DNA of 51,305 nucleotides from Nitrosopumilaceae archaeon. GTDB taxonomy: Archaea; Thermoproteota; Nitrososphaeria; Nitrososphaerales; Nitrosopumilaceae. The DNA is taken from assembly GCA_028279545.1 (NCBI GenBank), contig JANQNN010000002.1:1-51305 (forward strand). Direction: 5' to 3'. Below, in pieces: positions 26,109-34,367 of the stretch. A program made the translations under genes and the position numbers. Position 1 is the stretch's first letter; each line of letters opens with the position of its first letter. Under the pieces are notes generated by a model that ran no database searches, was not told the origin of the DNA, and saw only the letters and a program-made list of their open reading frames with translations.

Positions 26109-26788
26109 TGGAAAATAAAAGAAAATATGTTATACCTGGGGACGTGATAACCACTGGACCCTTTAGACCGGAGCAGAATGTAGTTTTAGAAGGAAATAAA
26201 ATTATTTCCACCACTATTGGGATTTCAGAAATATATGATGACTCTGTAAGAGTAATTTCCTTAACTGGAAAATACATTCCTAAAATTAATGATTTGATAA
26301 TCGGAAAAGTAATTTCACATTCTTCTCTATCCTGGGAGCTTGATATCAATTCATGTTATGTTGGATTTTTACCAGCCCAGGATGTTTTTGGGCGAGATTT
26401 TTCAGCTCATGCAGATGAGTTAACTTCAAAATTAAAAACAGGCGATCTTGTAGCGGCTAGAATAGCTAATTCAGATAGAACCCGTGATCCATTAATTACC
26501 ATAGCTGATAGAGATCTAGGAAAAATTGATTCAGGAGATTTGGTCGAGATCTCTCCAAGTAAAGTTCCAAGATTAATTGGTAAAAAAGGAACCATGATAC
26601 AGGCCATCGAAAATGCTACTAATGCCGAAATTACAATTGGTCAGAATGGATGGGTTGTAGTTTCCTGTGAATCTCCCGAGGGATTATTAAAGGCTAAAAA
26701 AGCAATAAAGATGGTTAATGAGCAAGCACATGTTGCAAATTTGACTGATCAAGTAAAAGAAATGTTAGAAATAAAAGGTGAATCATAA
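26108..26788 (+). CDS. rrp4: Exosome RNA-binding subunit Rrp4
   Basis: This cap subunit guides RNA into the exosome ring. The 226 residues include an N-terminal beta domain (PGDVITTG), an S1 domain (about 60-135) and a KH domain (KVPRLIGKKGTMIQAIENATNAEITIGQNGWV, with the GxxG loop as GKKG). It shares one base with both neighbours (TAATG junctions), typical of tight translational coupling. Confidence 0.95.
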   Translation: MENKRKYVIPGDVITTGPFRPEQNVVLEGNKIISTTIGISEIYDDSVRVISLTGKYIPKINDLIIGKVISHSSLSWELDINSCYVGFLPAQDVFGRDFSAHADELTSKLKTGDLVAARIANSDRTRDPLITIADRDLGKIDSGDLVEISPSKVPRLIGKKGTMIQAIENATNAEITIGQNGWVVVSCESPEGLLKAKKAIKMVNEQAHVANLTDQVKEMLEIKGES

Positions 26789-27525
26789 TGGGTGGACGAG
26801 AAAGTACGTTAGTATTGTTAGATGAAAATGGAATTCGTTGTGATGGTAGAAAAATAGACGAACCTAGAAGAATTATGATTAAAGCCGGAGGCTTGAAGAA
26901 TGCTGATGGTTCAGCGTACATTGAATTTGGAGATAACAAAATTCTTGTAGGTGTTTTTGGCCCTCGGGATGTTCATCCTAAACACATGTCCAACACTGAC
27001 ACAGGAATTTTACGGGTTAGATATCATATGGAGCCTTTTTCTGTAGGTGAGAGAAAAAACCCAGCTCCTTCAAGAAGAGAAATTGAAATTTCAAAAGTAA
27101 TTAAAGAGGCTCTAATGCCTGCAGTAATTCTTGACAAGTTTCCAAGAACAGCTGTAGATGTTTTTATCGAAGTTCTCCAAGCTGATGGTGGAACAAGATG
27201 TGCTGCCTTGTCAGCTGCTTCAGTAGCATTAGCTGATGCAGGAATTCCAATGAGAGATTTAGTAGCAGCCTGTGCAGCTGGAAAAGCAGCAGATACAATT
27301 ATCCTTGATGTAAACAATGAGGAAGACCAAGCAGGTCAAGCTGACATGCCAATTGGTTACATGCCTAGTCTTGAAAAAATAACTCTTCTTCAGTTAGATG
27401 GTGTTCTAAGTCCTGAAGAATTTAAGAAATGTGTTAATGTAGGAGTTGATGGATGTAAGATTGTTTACGATCTTCAAAAGAAAGCTCTAAATGAAAAATA
27501 TTTTCAAAATGGGAGAGATCAATAA
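26788..27525 (+). CDS. rrp41: Exosome catalytic subunit Rrp41
   Basis: This phosphorolytic 3'-5' exoribonuclease subunit has an RNase PH fold and 245 residues. RCDGRKIDEPRRI, RVRYHMEPFSVGERKNPAPSRREIEISK (RNA/phosphate-binding arginines) and the catalytic-region ALSAASVALADAGIPM with DVNNEEDQAGQADMP are conserved. It pairs with Rrp42 in a hexameric ring. Confidence 0.96.
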   Translation: MGGRESTLVLLDENGIRCDGRKIDEPRRIMIKAGGLKNADGSAYIEFGDNKILVGVFGPRDVHPKHMSNTDTGILRVRYHMEPFSVGERKNPAPSRREIEISKVIKEALMPAVILDKFPRTAVDVFIEVLQADGGTRCAALSAASVALADAGIPMRDLVAACAAGKAADTIILDVNNEEDQAGQADMPIGYMPSLEKITLLQLDGVLSPEEFKKCVNVGVDGCKIVYDLQKKALNEKYFQNGRDQ

Positions 27526-28341
27526 ATGGTACAACAAAGTATTATTGATGATTTAAAAAAATCACAGATTTTGGATTTACTTGAACAAGGAAAAAGAATT
27601 GATGGAAGAGCGTTTGATGAACCAAGAAAAGCAACTGTAGAGGTCAATGCTATCCCAAAAGCAAACGGTTCGGCCAGGGTTAGATTAGGTGATACTGAAG
27701 CTTTGTGTGGAGTAAAAATACAACCTGACAGACCTTTTCCAGATATGGGCGATAAGGGAATTTTTATTTGCACTGCTGAACTTTTACCTTTATCTCATCC
27801 TAGTGTTGAAACAGGTCCTCCCAATCCAGATGTTATTGAATTAGCAAGAGTTGTGGATAGAGGAATTAGAGAAAGTCACATGGTGGATGTAGCTGAATTA
27901 GTAATTGAAAAAGATAAATCTGTTGTAGGTGTTTTTGCAGATATTGTAGTTGTAGATTATGATGGTAACTTGTTTGATGCGTGCTCTTATGCAGCCACAG
28001 CTGCTCTTCTAAATTCAAAAATGCCCAAATGGGAAATGAAGGATGACATACCTACACTGGTAGAAGGAGAAGAATCCGATTTACCTACCACTACTATTCC
28101 TGTTTCAATTACAATGGCAAAAATTGGAAATCATATTGTGGTTGACCCTAATTCTGATGAATGGGCATGTATGGATTCTAGAGTTACCATAACTACTGAT
28201 TCACTTGGAAATATTGTTGCTATGCAAAAGGGGGGAAATGATGGATTTACTGTTGAGGAAATTATCAAATGTGGTGAACTTTCAATAAAGGCGGGAGCCC
28301 AAATTAGAGAAACTTTAAAAAATGCAATAAAAAGCGATTAA
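27526..28341 (+). CDS. rrp42: Exosome subunit Rrp42
   Basis: The 271-residue RNase PH-fold partner of Rrp41 lacks catalytic acids of its own but is needed for activity. The archaeal signature KRIDGRAFDEPRKATVEV and VETGPPNPDVIELARVVDRGIRES are visible. Its ATG follows the Rrp41 stop directly. Confidence 0.96.
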   Translation: MVQQSIIDDLKKSQILDLLEQGKRIDGRAFDEPRKATVEVNAIPKANGSARVRLGDTEALCGVKIQPDRPFPDMGDKGIFICTAELLPLSHPSVETGPPNPDVIELARVVDRGIRESHMVDVAELVIEKDKSVVGVFADIVVVDYDGNLFDACSYAATAALLNSKMPKWEMKDDIPTLVEGEESDLPTTTIPVSITMAKIGNHIVVDPNSDEWACMDSRVTITTDSLGNIVAMQKGGNDGFTVEEIIKCGELSIKAGAQIRETLKNAIKSD

Positions 28342-28345
28342 TAAA

Positions 28346-28555
28346 ATGGCCAAGAAAAAATCACTAAAAGGTCTGGGAGCAAGGTATGGAATTAAACATA
28401 GAAAACAATACACGAAAGTTCATCTTCAGCTTAAAGAAAAAAGAACTTGTCCAGATTGCGGCTCTAAACAATTTGGCAGAGATGCAGTAGGCATCTGGTC
28501 ATGCAAGAAATGTGGATTCAAAATTGCTGGATTGGCATACGATGTCAAACTTTAA
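28346..28555 (+). CDS. rpl37ae: Large-subunit ribosomal protein eL43 (L37Ae)
   Basis: The 69-residue zinc-ribbon protein has CPDCGSKQFGRDAVGIWSCKKC, giving a C-x2-C...C-x2-C site, and the N-terminal KGLGARYGIKHRK. It is the expected gene after rrp42. The small RNA polymerase subunit P, which often follows in other archaea, is not present between this gene and pcc1. Confidence 0.95.
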   Translation: MAKKKSLKGLGARYGIKHRKQYTKVHLQLKEKRTCPDCGSKQFGRDAVGIWSCKKCGFKIAGLAYDVKL

Positions 28556-28787
28556 CTCACATATTGTGGTTGATGCAAAAGATAAAACAAAAGCAATTTT
28601 TGATTCAATAAATACAGATAACAAGTTTTATCCTGAAAATCCTACCAAAACTCGAATAAAATACTCCAATAAAATTGAAATTTTTATTGAATCAGATCAT
28701 ATCCCTCATTTACGTGCAAATCTAAATTCTGCTTTACGATTAATTCAAGCAAGCTATGATGTAATTGATTCAGTTGATGGTCCATAA
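28542..28787 (+). CDS. pcc1: KEOPS complex subunit Pcc1
   Basis: This 81-residue dimerisation subunit of the KEOPS complex acts in t6A tRNA modification. The small alpha/beta fold ends in FIESDHIPHLRANLNSALRLIQASYDVID, the conserved helix. I use the internal ATG at 28542 (MSNFNSHIVVDAKD); an upstream frame start at 28512 would read through eL43 sequence. It overlaps eL43 by 14 bases. Confidence 0.85.
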   Translation: MSNFNSHIVVDAKDKTKAIFDSINTDNKFYPENPTKTRIKYSNKIEIFIESDHIPHLRANLNSALRLIQASYDVIDSVDGP

Positions 28788-28856
28788 TTTTTAGCGAAAA
28801 TTTTAATAATTTTTTTGAAAAACAATTTTAAAAAAAAGAAAAACTAGGACTTTAGT

Positions 28857-29522
28857 ATGGAAAAATTTAATCACGTTCCCCTAAAAATTTCCCAATCAGA
28901 ACTAATCGAGAAGGAAGATGGACATTATTATCAAACACCAAGCGGACAAATTTATCCATCAATCACCACTATTTTGCAAAAAACCCAAACCAAAGAAAAA
29001 CGAGAAAGCCTAGAAAAATGGAGGCAACAAGAAATTGCCTCCGAATACATAACTCAACAATCAGGGATAATTGGTTCTGAAACTCATATGATGATTGAAC
29101 AATATCTAAAGGGAGAACAAAAAGACGAAAAGTTTAACCTTTTATCCGAGGCACATTTTCAAAATTTACTTCCTTTTGTAAATAAAATTAATGAGATACA
29201 TGGAATTGAATTGAGGCTATATAGTGATAAAATGAAACTTGCAGGAACCTCTGATTGTATCGCAAAATACAATGATAAATTATCAATTATAGACTACAAA
29301 ACCAAACGGAGTAATCAACGTGAGGAATGGATGACTGACCATTTTATTCAGGCTACATCTTATAGTAAAATGTTCAAGGAACTTACGGGAATTGGGGTGG
29401 AACAAATTGTGATTCTTGTTTCCAGCGAAAAAAATACTCGAATGGAATTTATAAAAAATCCTGATGATTATTTGGATTTACTTCAACAACGAATTGACCT
29501 ATATTACTCCCAAAATTCCTAA
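28857..29522 (+). CDS. PD-(D/E)XK superfamily nuclease-like protein
   Basis: The 221-residue protein resembles RecB/MGME1-type exonucleases. A GxxxH element (GSETHMMIEQYLKG, 73 onward), Asp133 in GTSDCIAKYN, the core IIDYKT (Asp146, Lys148) and Gln165 with a following Tyr match the order H...D...DxK...QxxxY. This suggests a DNA exonuclease, but no helicase partner is adjacent. It interrupts the otherwise classic exosome/Pcc1/prefoldin gene order and could take part in repair with the XPF nuclease gene two genes downstream. Confidence 0.75.
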   Translation: MEKFNHVPLKISQSELIEKEDGHYYQTPSGQIYPSITTILQKTQTKEKRESLEKWRQQEIASEYITQQSGIIGSETHMMIEQYLKGEQKDEKFNLLSEAHFQNLLPFVNKINEIHGIELRLYSDKMKLAGTSDCIAKYNDKLSIIDYKTKRSNQREEWMTDHFIQATSYSKMFKELTGIGVEQIVILVSSEKNTRMEFIKNPDDYLDLLQQRIDLYYSQNS

Positions 29523-29567
29523 TTGGAGCCGGTAAAGATATAATGAAACTAGACTCTCCCAGATAAT

Positions 29568-29975
29568 ATGTCAGCAGGACAAATGCCACCTTGGCTTCAA
29601 GAACAATTAATGAAATTGCAACAATCTCAACAAAACCTTCAAGCAATTATGCAACAAAAACAACAAATTGAAATGGAAAATATAGAGACTGAAAAATCAA
29701 TAGAGGAATTAAAAAAAGCCCAAGATACAGATATGGTGTATAAACACGCGGGTTCAATTTTGGTAAAATCCACCAAAAAAGAACTTCTCGAAGAATTAGA
29801 AGAAAAAAAAGAGCTTACTAAAACTCGTTCTACAGTTCTTGAAAAGCAAGAAGCCAGGTTAAAAGAAACCTTGAAGGAACAAGAAGAAAAAATTACACAA
29901 ATGATGAAAAGTGGAACCTCACCAGAAGAAAATACTTCTAAAGGAGAACCAACTTCTGATAATCCACGAAAATAG
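29568..29975 (+). CDS. pfdB: Prefoldin beta subunit
   Basis: The 135-residue subunit of the hexameric chaperone hands nascent proteins to the thermosome. Two long coiled-coil helices flank the beta-hairpin region (YKHAGSILVKSTKKELLEELEEKKEL). An unusual Gln-rich N-terminus (LMKLQQSQQNLQAIMQQKQQ) and a polar C-terminal tail of about 20 residues after the second coil are present. Gene order after the exosome operon is as in many archaea. Confidence 0.92.
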   Translation: MSAGQMPPWLQEQLMKLQQSQQNLQAIMQQKQQIEMENIETEKSIEELKKAQDTDMVYKHAGSILVKSTKKELLEELEEKKELTKTRSTVLEKQEARLKETLKEQEEKITQMMKSGTSPEENTSKGEPTSDNPRK

Positions 29976-30023
29976 TAGGATTAAAATTTCAAACAAGTTA
30001 TTAACAAAATCCTGGAAATAGAA

Positions 30024-30713
30024 ATGGTGGAATTAAAAAACTTACGTATAGTAGTTGATGAACGAGAACGAAAAAGCGGGATTCCTGATTTACTTAAAGC
30101 CATTGGAATGAATGTAGAAATGAAAACTCTTCCAATTGGTGATTATATTGTAGCTTCTGAAACAATAGTTGAAAGAAAAAGCATTAGGGATCTTTTAACT
30201 TCAATTTTTGATGGTAGATTATTCGATCAATGTAATCGTTTAAAGGAAAATTTTGAATTTCCAATAGTAATGATGGAGGGAAATGTTGATGAAATTGAAG
30301 AGATAGCAGAAAACCCATTGGTGTTTTATGGTGCCCTATCAACGGTTGTGATTGATTTTAAAATCCCTATAATTCCTACCCCTAGTGCAGCTCATTCTGC
30401 CAAATTACTTTTGTCGATGTGTTCTAGGAAAGAATCTCCAAAAGGACCATTTTTAAAAAAAATTAGAAAATATGATGATTTGGAAAAACAACAGTTATCT
30501 TCACTTTGTAGCCTTCCTGGAGTAGGAGAAAAATTTGCTACTCGAATGTTGGAAAAATTTGGCTCACCTCTAAATGCCTTTAATGCTTCTTCATCTGAGC
30601 TTGCAAAAGTAGAGGGTTTGGGAGCATCTCGCTCAAAAAAAATAAAAAAAATACTTGAATCCGAAAGTAAATTTCTAAAAAAAATTAACCAAAAAAAATT
30701 ACATGACATGTAG
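30024..30713 (+). CDS. xpf: XPF/Mus81-family structure-specific endonuclease (short, helicase-less form)
   Basis: It cleaves branched DNA such as 3' flaps and forks. The 229 residues begin with the ERCC4 nuclease domain: DERERKSG (12-19), GDYIV (39-43) and the catalytic ERKX3D motif (Glu50, Arg51, Lys52, Asp56). A tandem helix-hairpin-helix domain follows (LCSLPGVGEKFATRMLEKFG and KVEGLGASRSKKIKKIL). The missing helicase domain matches crenarchaeal/thaumarchaeal XPF rather than euryarchaeal Hef. The C-terminus lacks an obvious PCNA-binding box. Confidence 0.93.
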   Translation: MVELKNLRIVVDERERKSGIPDLLKAIGMNVEMKTLPIGDYIVASETIVERKSIRDLLTSIFDGRLFDQCNRLKENFEFPIVMMEGNVDEIEEIAENPLVFYGALSTVVIDFKIPIIPTPSAAHSAKLLLSMCSRKESPKGPFLKKIRKYDDLEKQQLSSLCSLPGVGEKFATRMLEKFGSPLNAFNASSSELAKVEGLGASRSKKIKKILESESKFLKKINQKKLHDM

Positions 30714-30761
30714 AGCTAAAAAGAGCTAGAATATGTGGTTTAACATTTTACTTGGATAAAC

Positions 30762-31277
30762 CTATTTGATGATTTTTTTGGCAGGAACATTAGAAGATTC
30801 CTTCTTGAGTAATTTTTTCTTTAAAGTCGTGCCACACACAGAACATTCTTTCTCACTTTTAAAACTTAAACTGCACCCAGGACAATAGTAAATCCATTTA
30901 CCTACATCTTTAATTCCCTTGGTCATTAAGGGTGAAATTTTTAACCCTAAATTTTTTGCAACATTTGAAATAGCAAAATCATCAGAAATTATTTGACCCT
31001 TAAGATCTATACATAAAGCCAGAACAGACAAATCTTGTTTTGAAAGTTGTTGGAAATCCCCAGTAGTTTTAGAAACGTCGATGGCTTTCTTTACCATTTT
31101 TTTATCTGGGTCTCGAATTTTTAGCCTACTTGTTTCCAATAGTGTTTCCAAAAGCTTTTGATTTTTTTTAATATGTTTTATTTCATTAAAGACTAACGAA
31201 GTGGTATAATATTCATTGGAGCTTCCAAAAGGAATTCCTGCATAAAATGCACTTGCATCAAGAATTCTAAAATCCAA
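30762..31277 (-). CDS. nob1: Endoribonuclease Nob1 (PIN domain plus zinc ribbon)
   Basis: It trims the 3' end of pre-16S rRNA. The 171 residues hold a PIN domain with acidic residues Asp7, Glu32, Asp82 and the DD at 99-100, followed by a zinc ribbon (C132-x2-C135...C145-x2-C148) and a Lys-rich tail. It starts at TTG, overlapping the end of the NAD kinase gene by 11 bases, so the two are probably co-transcribed. Confidence 0.92.
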   Translation of the reverse strand: MDFRILDASAFYAGIPFGSSNEYYTTSLVFNEIKHIKKNQKLLETLLETSRLKIRDPDKKMVKKAIDVSKTTGDFQQLSKQDLSVLALCIDLKGQIISDDFAISNVAKNLGLKISPLMTKGIKDVGKWIYYCPGCSLSFKSEKECSVCGTTLKKKLLKKESSNVPAKKIIK

Positions 31278-32082
31278 GTTTACTCATCTGTCTGAGGCCT
31301 CTCTTCTTTAATCTAATAAACACTGCAGGTTTTTTGTATTGTTTTATTATGATTGGCTCTTCATATCCAGCAGTTTTTACAACTTGGGCATCCATAACAA
31401 TATGACAATCATGGGAAGAAATAATTTCTATTTTTTCATCCGGAACTACTATGGATTCCAAACGATAAACAGGAGCTACTGGGGTAATTATTAAAACATT
31501 CAAACTTTCATGAAGTATTGGCCCTCCTAAAGAAAATGAATGGCCTGTTGAACCACTTGGTGTTGCTATTATTACTCCATCCATTTTTTGTTTTACAGTA
31601 TCATTTTGAAATTTAATTTCAATTTCAGCAGTTTTTGTAAGGTTAGTTCTATTGATATAAATCTCATTTAATGCTGGAGGAAATTCCTTACCGCCACAAG
31701 ATGCCACTACTCTAATTCTTTTATCTAAAAAAAACTTGCCTTTTAAAATTTGATTTATTGCTTGGTCTAACTCTTCTATGGTTATTTCTGATAGGATTCC
31801 TCTATTCCCACCAACATTTATGGTTAAAATTGGAGTTTCGTTTTCCAAGTGCCGAAAAACTCTGAGAGTTGTCCCATCACCTCCAAGAGTTACAACCATA
31901 TCTAATTTTTCTTTTTTTAAATCCTCTAGGGACTCCATTTTTTTTGCACCTTCAATTTCAATGGGAGCAATGGTGTAAACCTTGGATTTTTTTGCTAAAA
32001 ATTTTTTTGCCACACTTTTAGCTGTTTCTTCAGATTCTTTTGAGCCTACTTTGCTAACGATTGCAACTTTGTTTAATTTCAA
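31267..32082 (-). CDS. nadK: NAD kinase
   Basis: It phosphorylates NAD to NADP. The 271 residues include the GGDGT motif (67-71), NVGGNRGILSEI (89-100) and the second signature GVIIATPSGSTGHSFSLGGPI. Length and motifs fit archaeal PpnK without an inositol-phosphatase fusion. It shares its operon with nob1 and is divergent from the rhodanese gene at 32177. Confidence 0.94.
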   Translation of the reverse strand: MKLNKVAIVSKVGSKESEETAKSVAKKFLAKKSKVYTIAPIEIEGAKKMESLEDLKKEKLDMVVTLGGDGTTLRVFRHLENETPILTINVGGNRGILSEITIEELDQAINQILKGKFFLDKRIRVVASCGGKEFPPALNEIYINRTNLTKTAEIEIKFQNDTVKQKMDGVIIATPSGSTGHSFSLGGPILHESLNVLIITPVAPVYRLESIVVPDEKIEIISSHDCHIVMDAQVVKTAGYEEPIIIKQYKKPAVFIRLKKRGLRQMSKLGF

Positions 32083-32176
32083 GTAGTTTTTCTGATTTTT
32101 ATTTACTTAAAAATGATATTTTTTAAGATTAAATTTCGGAAAACAATTAAGTATGAAAACAAAATCATGCAATATT

Positions 32177-33022
32177 ATGAGTTACGCGCATCCTGAAGTT
32201 TTGGTTGATACTGAATGGATGTCAAACAATCCACCTAATGATGAAAGGAAAATAGTTGAAGTAGATTATGACCCTGTAAATGGCTATCAAAAAGGGCATA
32301 TACCTGGAGCAAGCCTAATTTGGTGGAAACGAGACATCAACGATCCTATAACAAGAGACATCATCAGCAAAAAACAATTTGAAGAGTTAATGTCAAAAAA
32401 TGGAATATCTGAAAATACTGAGGTAATTCTGTATGGTGATTTTAATAATTGGTTTGCGGCATTTGTTTTTTGGGTTTTCAAAATCTATGGACACGAAAAT
32501 CTCAAAATTATGAATGGCGGTAGAAAAAAATGGGAAATTGAAAATAGAGAATATTCTACTGAAGAACCACAACTTCCTTTAACACAATACAAAGCACAAC
32601 CACCTGATGAAGGACTTCGAGCATATTTGTTTGATGTAAGTAGAGCTTTGGATAAAGAGGATACAGTTATGGTAGACGTCAGATCTCCTGCGGAATTTAC
32701 AGGTCAAATTACTGCGCCACCTGAGTATCCAATGGAACATGCACAAAGAGGAGGACATATTCCAGGAGCAAATAATATCCCTTGGGCTACTGCAGTAAAC
32801 GATGAAGATGGTACCTTCAAATCAGTCGATCAATTAAAACAAAATTATGAACCAAAAGGCATCACTCCAGATAAAGATGTAATTTGTTATTGTAGAATTG
32901 GAGAAAGATCCTCTCACAGCTGGTTTGTTTTAAAGTATCTTCTGGGATACCCAAAGGTTAGAAATTATGATGGTTCATGGACAGAATGGGGTAATATGAT
33001 AGGTAACCCTGTGGAAAAATAA
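32177..33022 (+). CDS. Tandem-rhodanese sulfurtransferase
   Basis: It is probably a thiosulfate or 3-mercaptopyruvate sulfurtransferase. The 281 residues carry two rhodanese domains. The first has Asp in the active loop (LYGDFNNW) and is inactive; the second has the catalytic Cys239 in CYCRIGERSS. The interdomain VDVRSPAEFTGQ and RGGHIPGANNIPW signatures are clear. I chose the ATG at 32177 (MSYAHPEVLVDTEW); an ATG at 32153 would add eight residues. The gene two bases downstream may be coupled. Confidence 0.9.
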   Translation: MSYAHPEVLVDTEWMSNNPPNDERKIVEVDYDPVNGYQKGHIPGASLIWWKRDINDPITRDIISKKQFEELMSKNGISENTEVILYGDFNNWFAAFVFWVFKIYGHENLKIMNGGRKKWEIENREYSTEEPQLPLTQYKAQPPDEGLRAYLFDVSRALDKEDTVMVDVRSPAEFTGQITAPPEYPMEHAQRGGHIPGANNIPWATAVNDEDGTFKSVDQLKQNYEPKGITPDKDVICYCRIGERSSHSWFVLKYLLGYPKVRNYDGSWTEWGNMIGNPVEK

Positions 33023-33023
33023 A

Positions 33024-33329
33024 TTGCTATTAGATCTACCAATTTTAAAAAAAGGCAAATTTTACTTTATCAAAGATGGAGAATCCGAAATCATTTTGGA
33101 GGATGCAACCAAAAGAGGTTTAAAAGTAAAAGAAAAATCAATAGATCAAAAGTTTGGAGTTAATGCAGATAAGGGAATGATTCATGATATGGACGGAATT
33201 GGTCATTGGGTTCCTATACGATGGTATTTTTCAAAAAATGAATTTAATTTTAATCAGGTTTTAGAATTTGCTGAGGCTATGGATAAAAAATACACGGAGC
33301 TTCGGGAAATAACATGTCCTGATGACTAG
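33024..33329 (+). CDS. Unknown 101-residue protein coupled to the rhodanese gene
   Basis: It starts at TTG one base after the rhodanese stop, suggesting translational coupling and a shared role. The sequence is alpha/beta (KGKFYFIKDGESEIILEDAT; GHWVPIRWYFSKNEFNFNQVL) with one C-terminal Cys (ITCPDD). No motif recognised; an accessory or acceptor protein of the sulfurtransferase is possible but unproven. Confidence 0.65.
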   Translation: MLLDLPILKKGKFYFIKDGESEIILEDATKRGLKVKEKSIDQKFGVNADKGMIHDMDGIGHWVPIRWYFSKNEFNFNQVLEFAEAMDKKYTELREITCPDD

Positions 33330-33366
33330 ATAACCTTTTTAAATAAATCGAATTCAATGTAATTAA

Positions 33367-34314
33367 ATGTCATTACTCCTTAAGGATCGAGTTTGGTCAA
33401 TGGAGGCCCCCACAGCAAAACGTGGAGTTTACCCTCTTCATGGTTTTAAGTTGGGACTTTATAGACTGCCCATAAATTTAGAAGATCCTGATGAGATTAA
33501 ATCTGTACATGAAGGTTTGAAAAAGGCATTTGAAATGGATGCATATGCAGACCGAATTTTTGCCACCTATAGGTGGAAAGAACAAAACATGGATGATCCT
33601 GACGCTAAGGGTTTTGAAGAAGTTGAATTATCTGTAACGGTTGAAATTGTAACTGGAGAAGTTGTAGACATTATTTATCAAATCTTTCCGATAGAAAAAT
33701 TTGGAGATCCTCAATGGGTTAAAGACTATAGGAAAAAAGCTGATCATTTTGCAAAAATGATTATTGATACTATTTTACGAAATACAATTTTAGCCGACAA
33801 AATGGTTGATTTTCTAATAAAAGACCAAAAGATAACAGAGCTAAATGCCATTATCAAGTTAGAAGAAATGACCCCACTGGCCAAGATAGTTTTAGATGCC
33901 AAACCAAAACCAAAACCAGTTGAAGAAGTAGCAGCTGACGATGGTGGTCCTGAAATCCCTGTACTTGATGGACCAAAATCCGGACCAATTGATGTTGAAT
34001 ATAAATCAAAAATGAAAGCAACTGGTGCTTATAATGCTAATGGACATTCCATTAAAACTTGGGGACGACGTGGGTCGGATAATAAACAGATGGGAGTTTG
34101 GGGAGAATTTGTATCAGTAGATTATGATATTTGTGTTGCAGATGGGGCATGTATTGAGGCCTGTCCTGTTGGAGTATACGAATGGTTTGATACTCCAGGA
34201 AATGTAGCATCAGATAAAAAACCATTGATGTCAAAAGAGCCAGATTGTATTTTTTGTCTTGCTTGTGAAGGTGTATGTCCACCATCTGCAATTAAAATAT
34301 TTGAGCAAAAATAA
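33367..34314 (+). CDS. Large Sulfolobus-type [3Fe-4S][4Fe-4S] ferredoxin with a long N-terminal domain
   Basis: Of 315 residues, the last 65 or so are a dicluster ferredoxin. The first motif C256-x5-C262-x3-C266-P, with Asp259 in place of the second Cys, fits [3Fe-4S]; the second, C294-x2-C297-x2-C300-x3-C304-P, fits [4Fe-4S]. VYEWFDTPG matches archaeal zinc-type ferredoxins. The first 180 residues form an unrecognised alpha/beta domain, joined by a Pro/Lys/Asp-rich linker (about 181-225). It may act as an electron acceptor for 2-oxoacid oxidoreductases; the N-terminal domain could target it to a partner. Confidence 0.85.
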   Translation: MSLLLKDRVWSMEAPTAKRGVYPLHGFKLGLYRLPINLEDPDEIKSVHEGLKKAFEMDAYADRIFATYRWKEQNMDDPDAKGFEEVELSVTVEIVTGEVVDIIYQIFPIEKFGDPQWVKDYRKKADHFAKMIIDTILRNTILADKMVDFLIKDQKITELNAIIKLEEMTPLAKIVLDAKPKPKPVEEVAADDGGPEIPVLDGPKSGPIDVEYKSKMKATGAYNANGHSIKTWGRRGSDNKQMGVWGEFVSVDYDICVADGACIEACPVGVYEWFDTPGNVASDKKPLMSKEPDCIFCLACEGVCPPSAIKIFEQK

Positions 34315-34367
34315 ACTTCAAAAATTGCAAGTATAAATAGTCAACAAACAGGATGAAAAGCTAAGAA

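Noticed and set aside
28788-28856. Possible rpoP in the gap after pcc1
   Set aside because: The 69-bp gap is AT-rich and encodes no Cys-pair zinc-ribbon frame.
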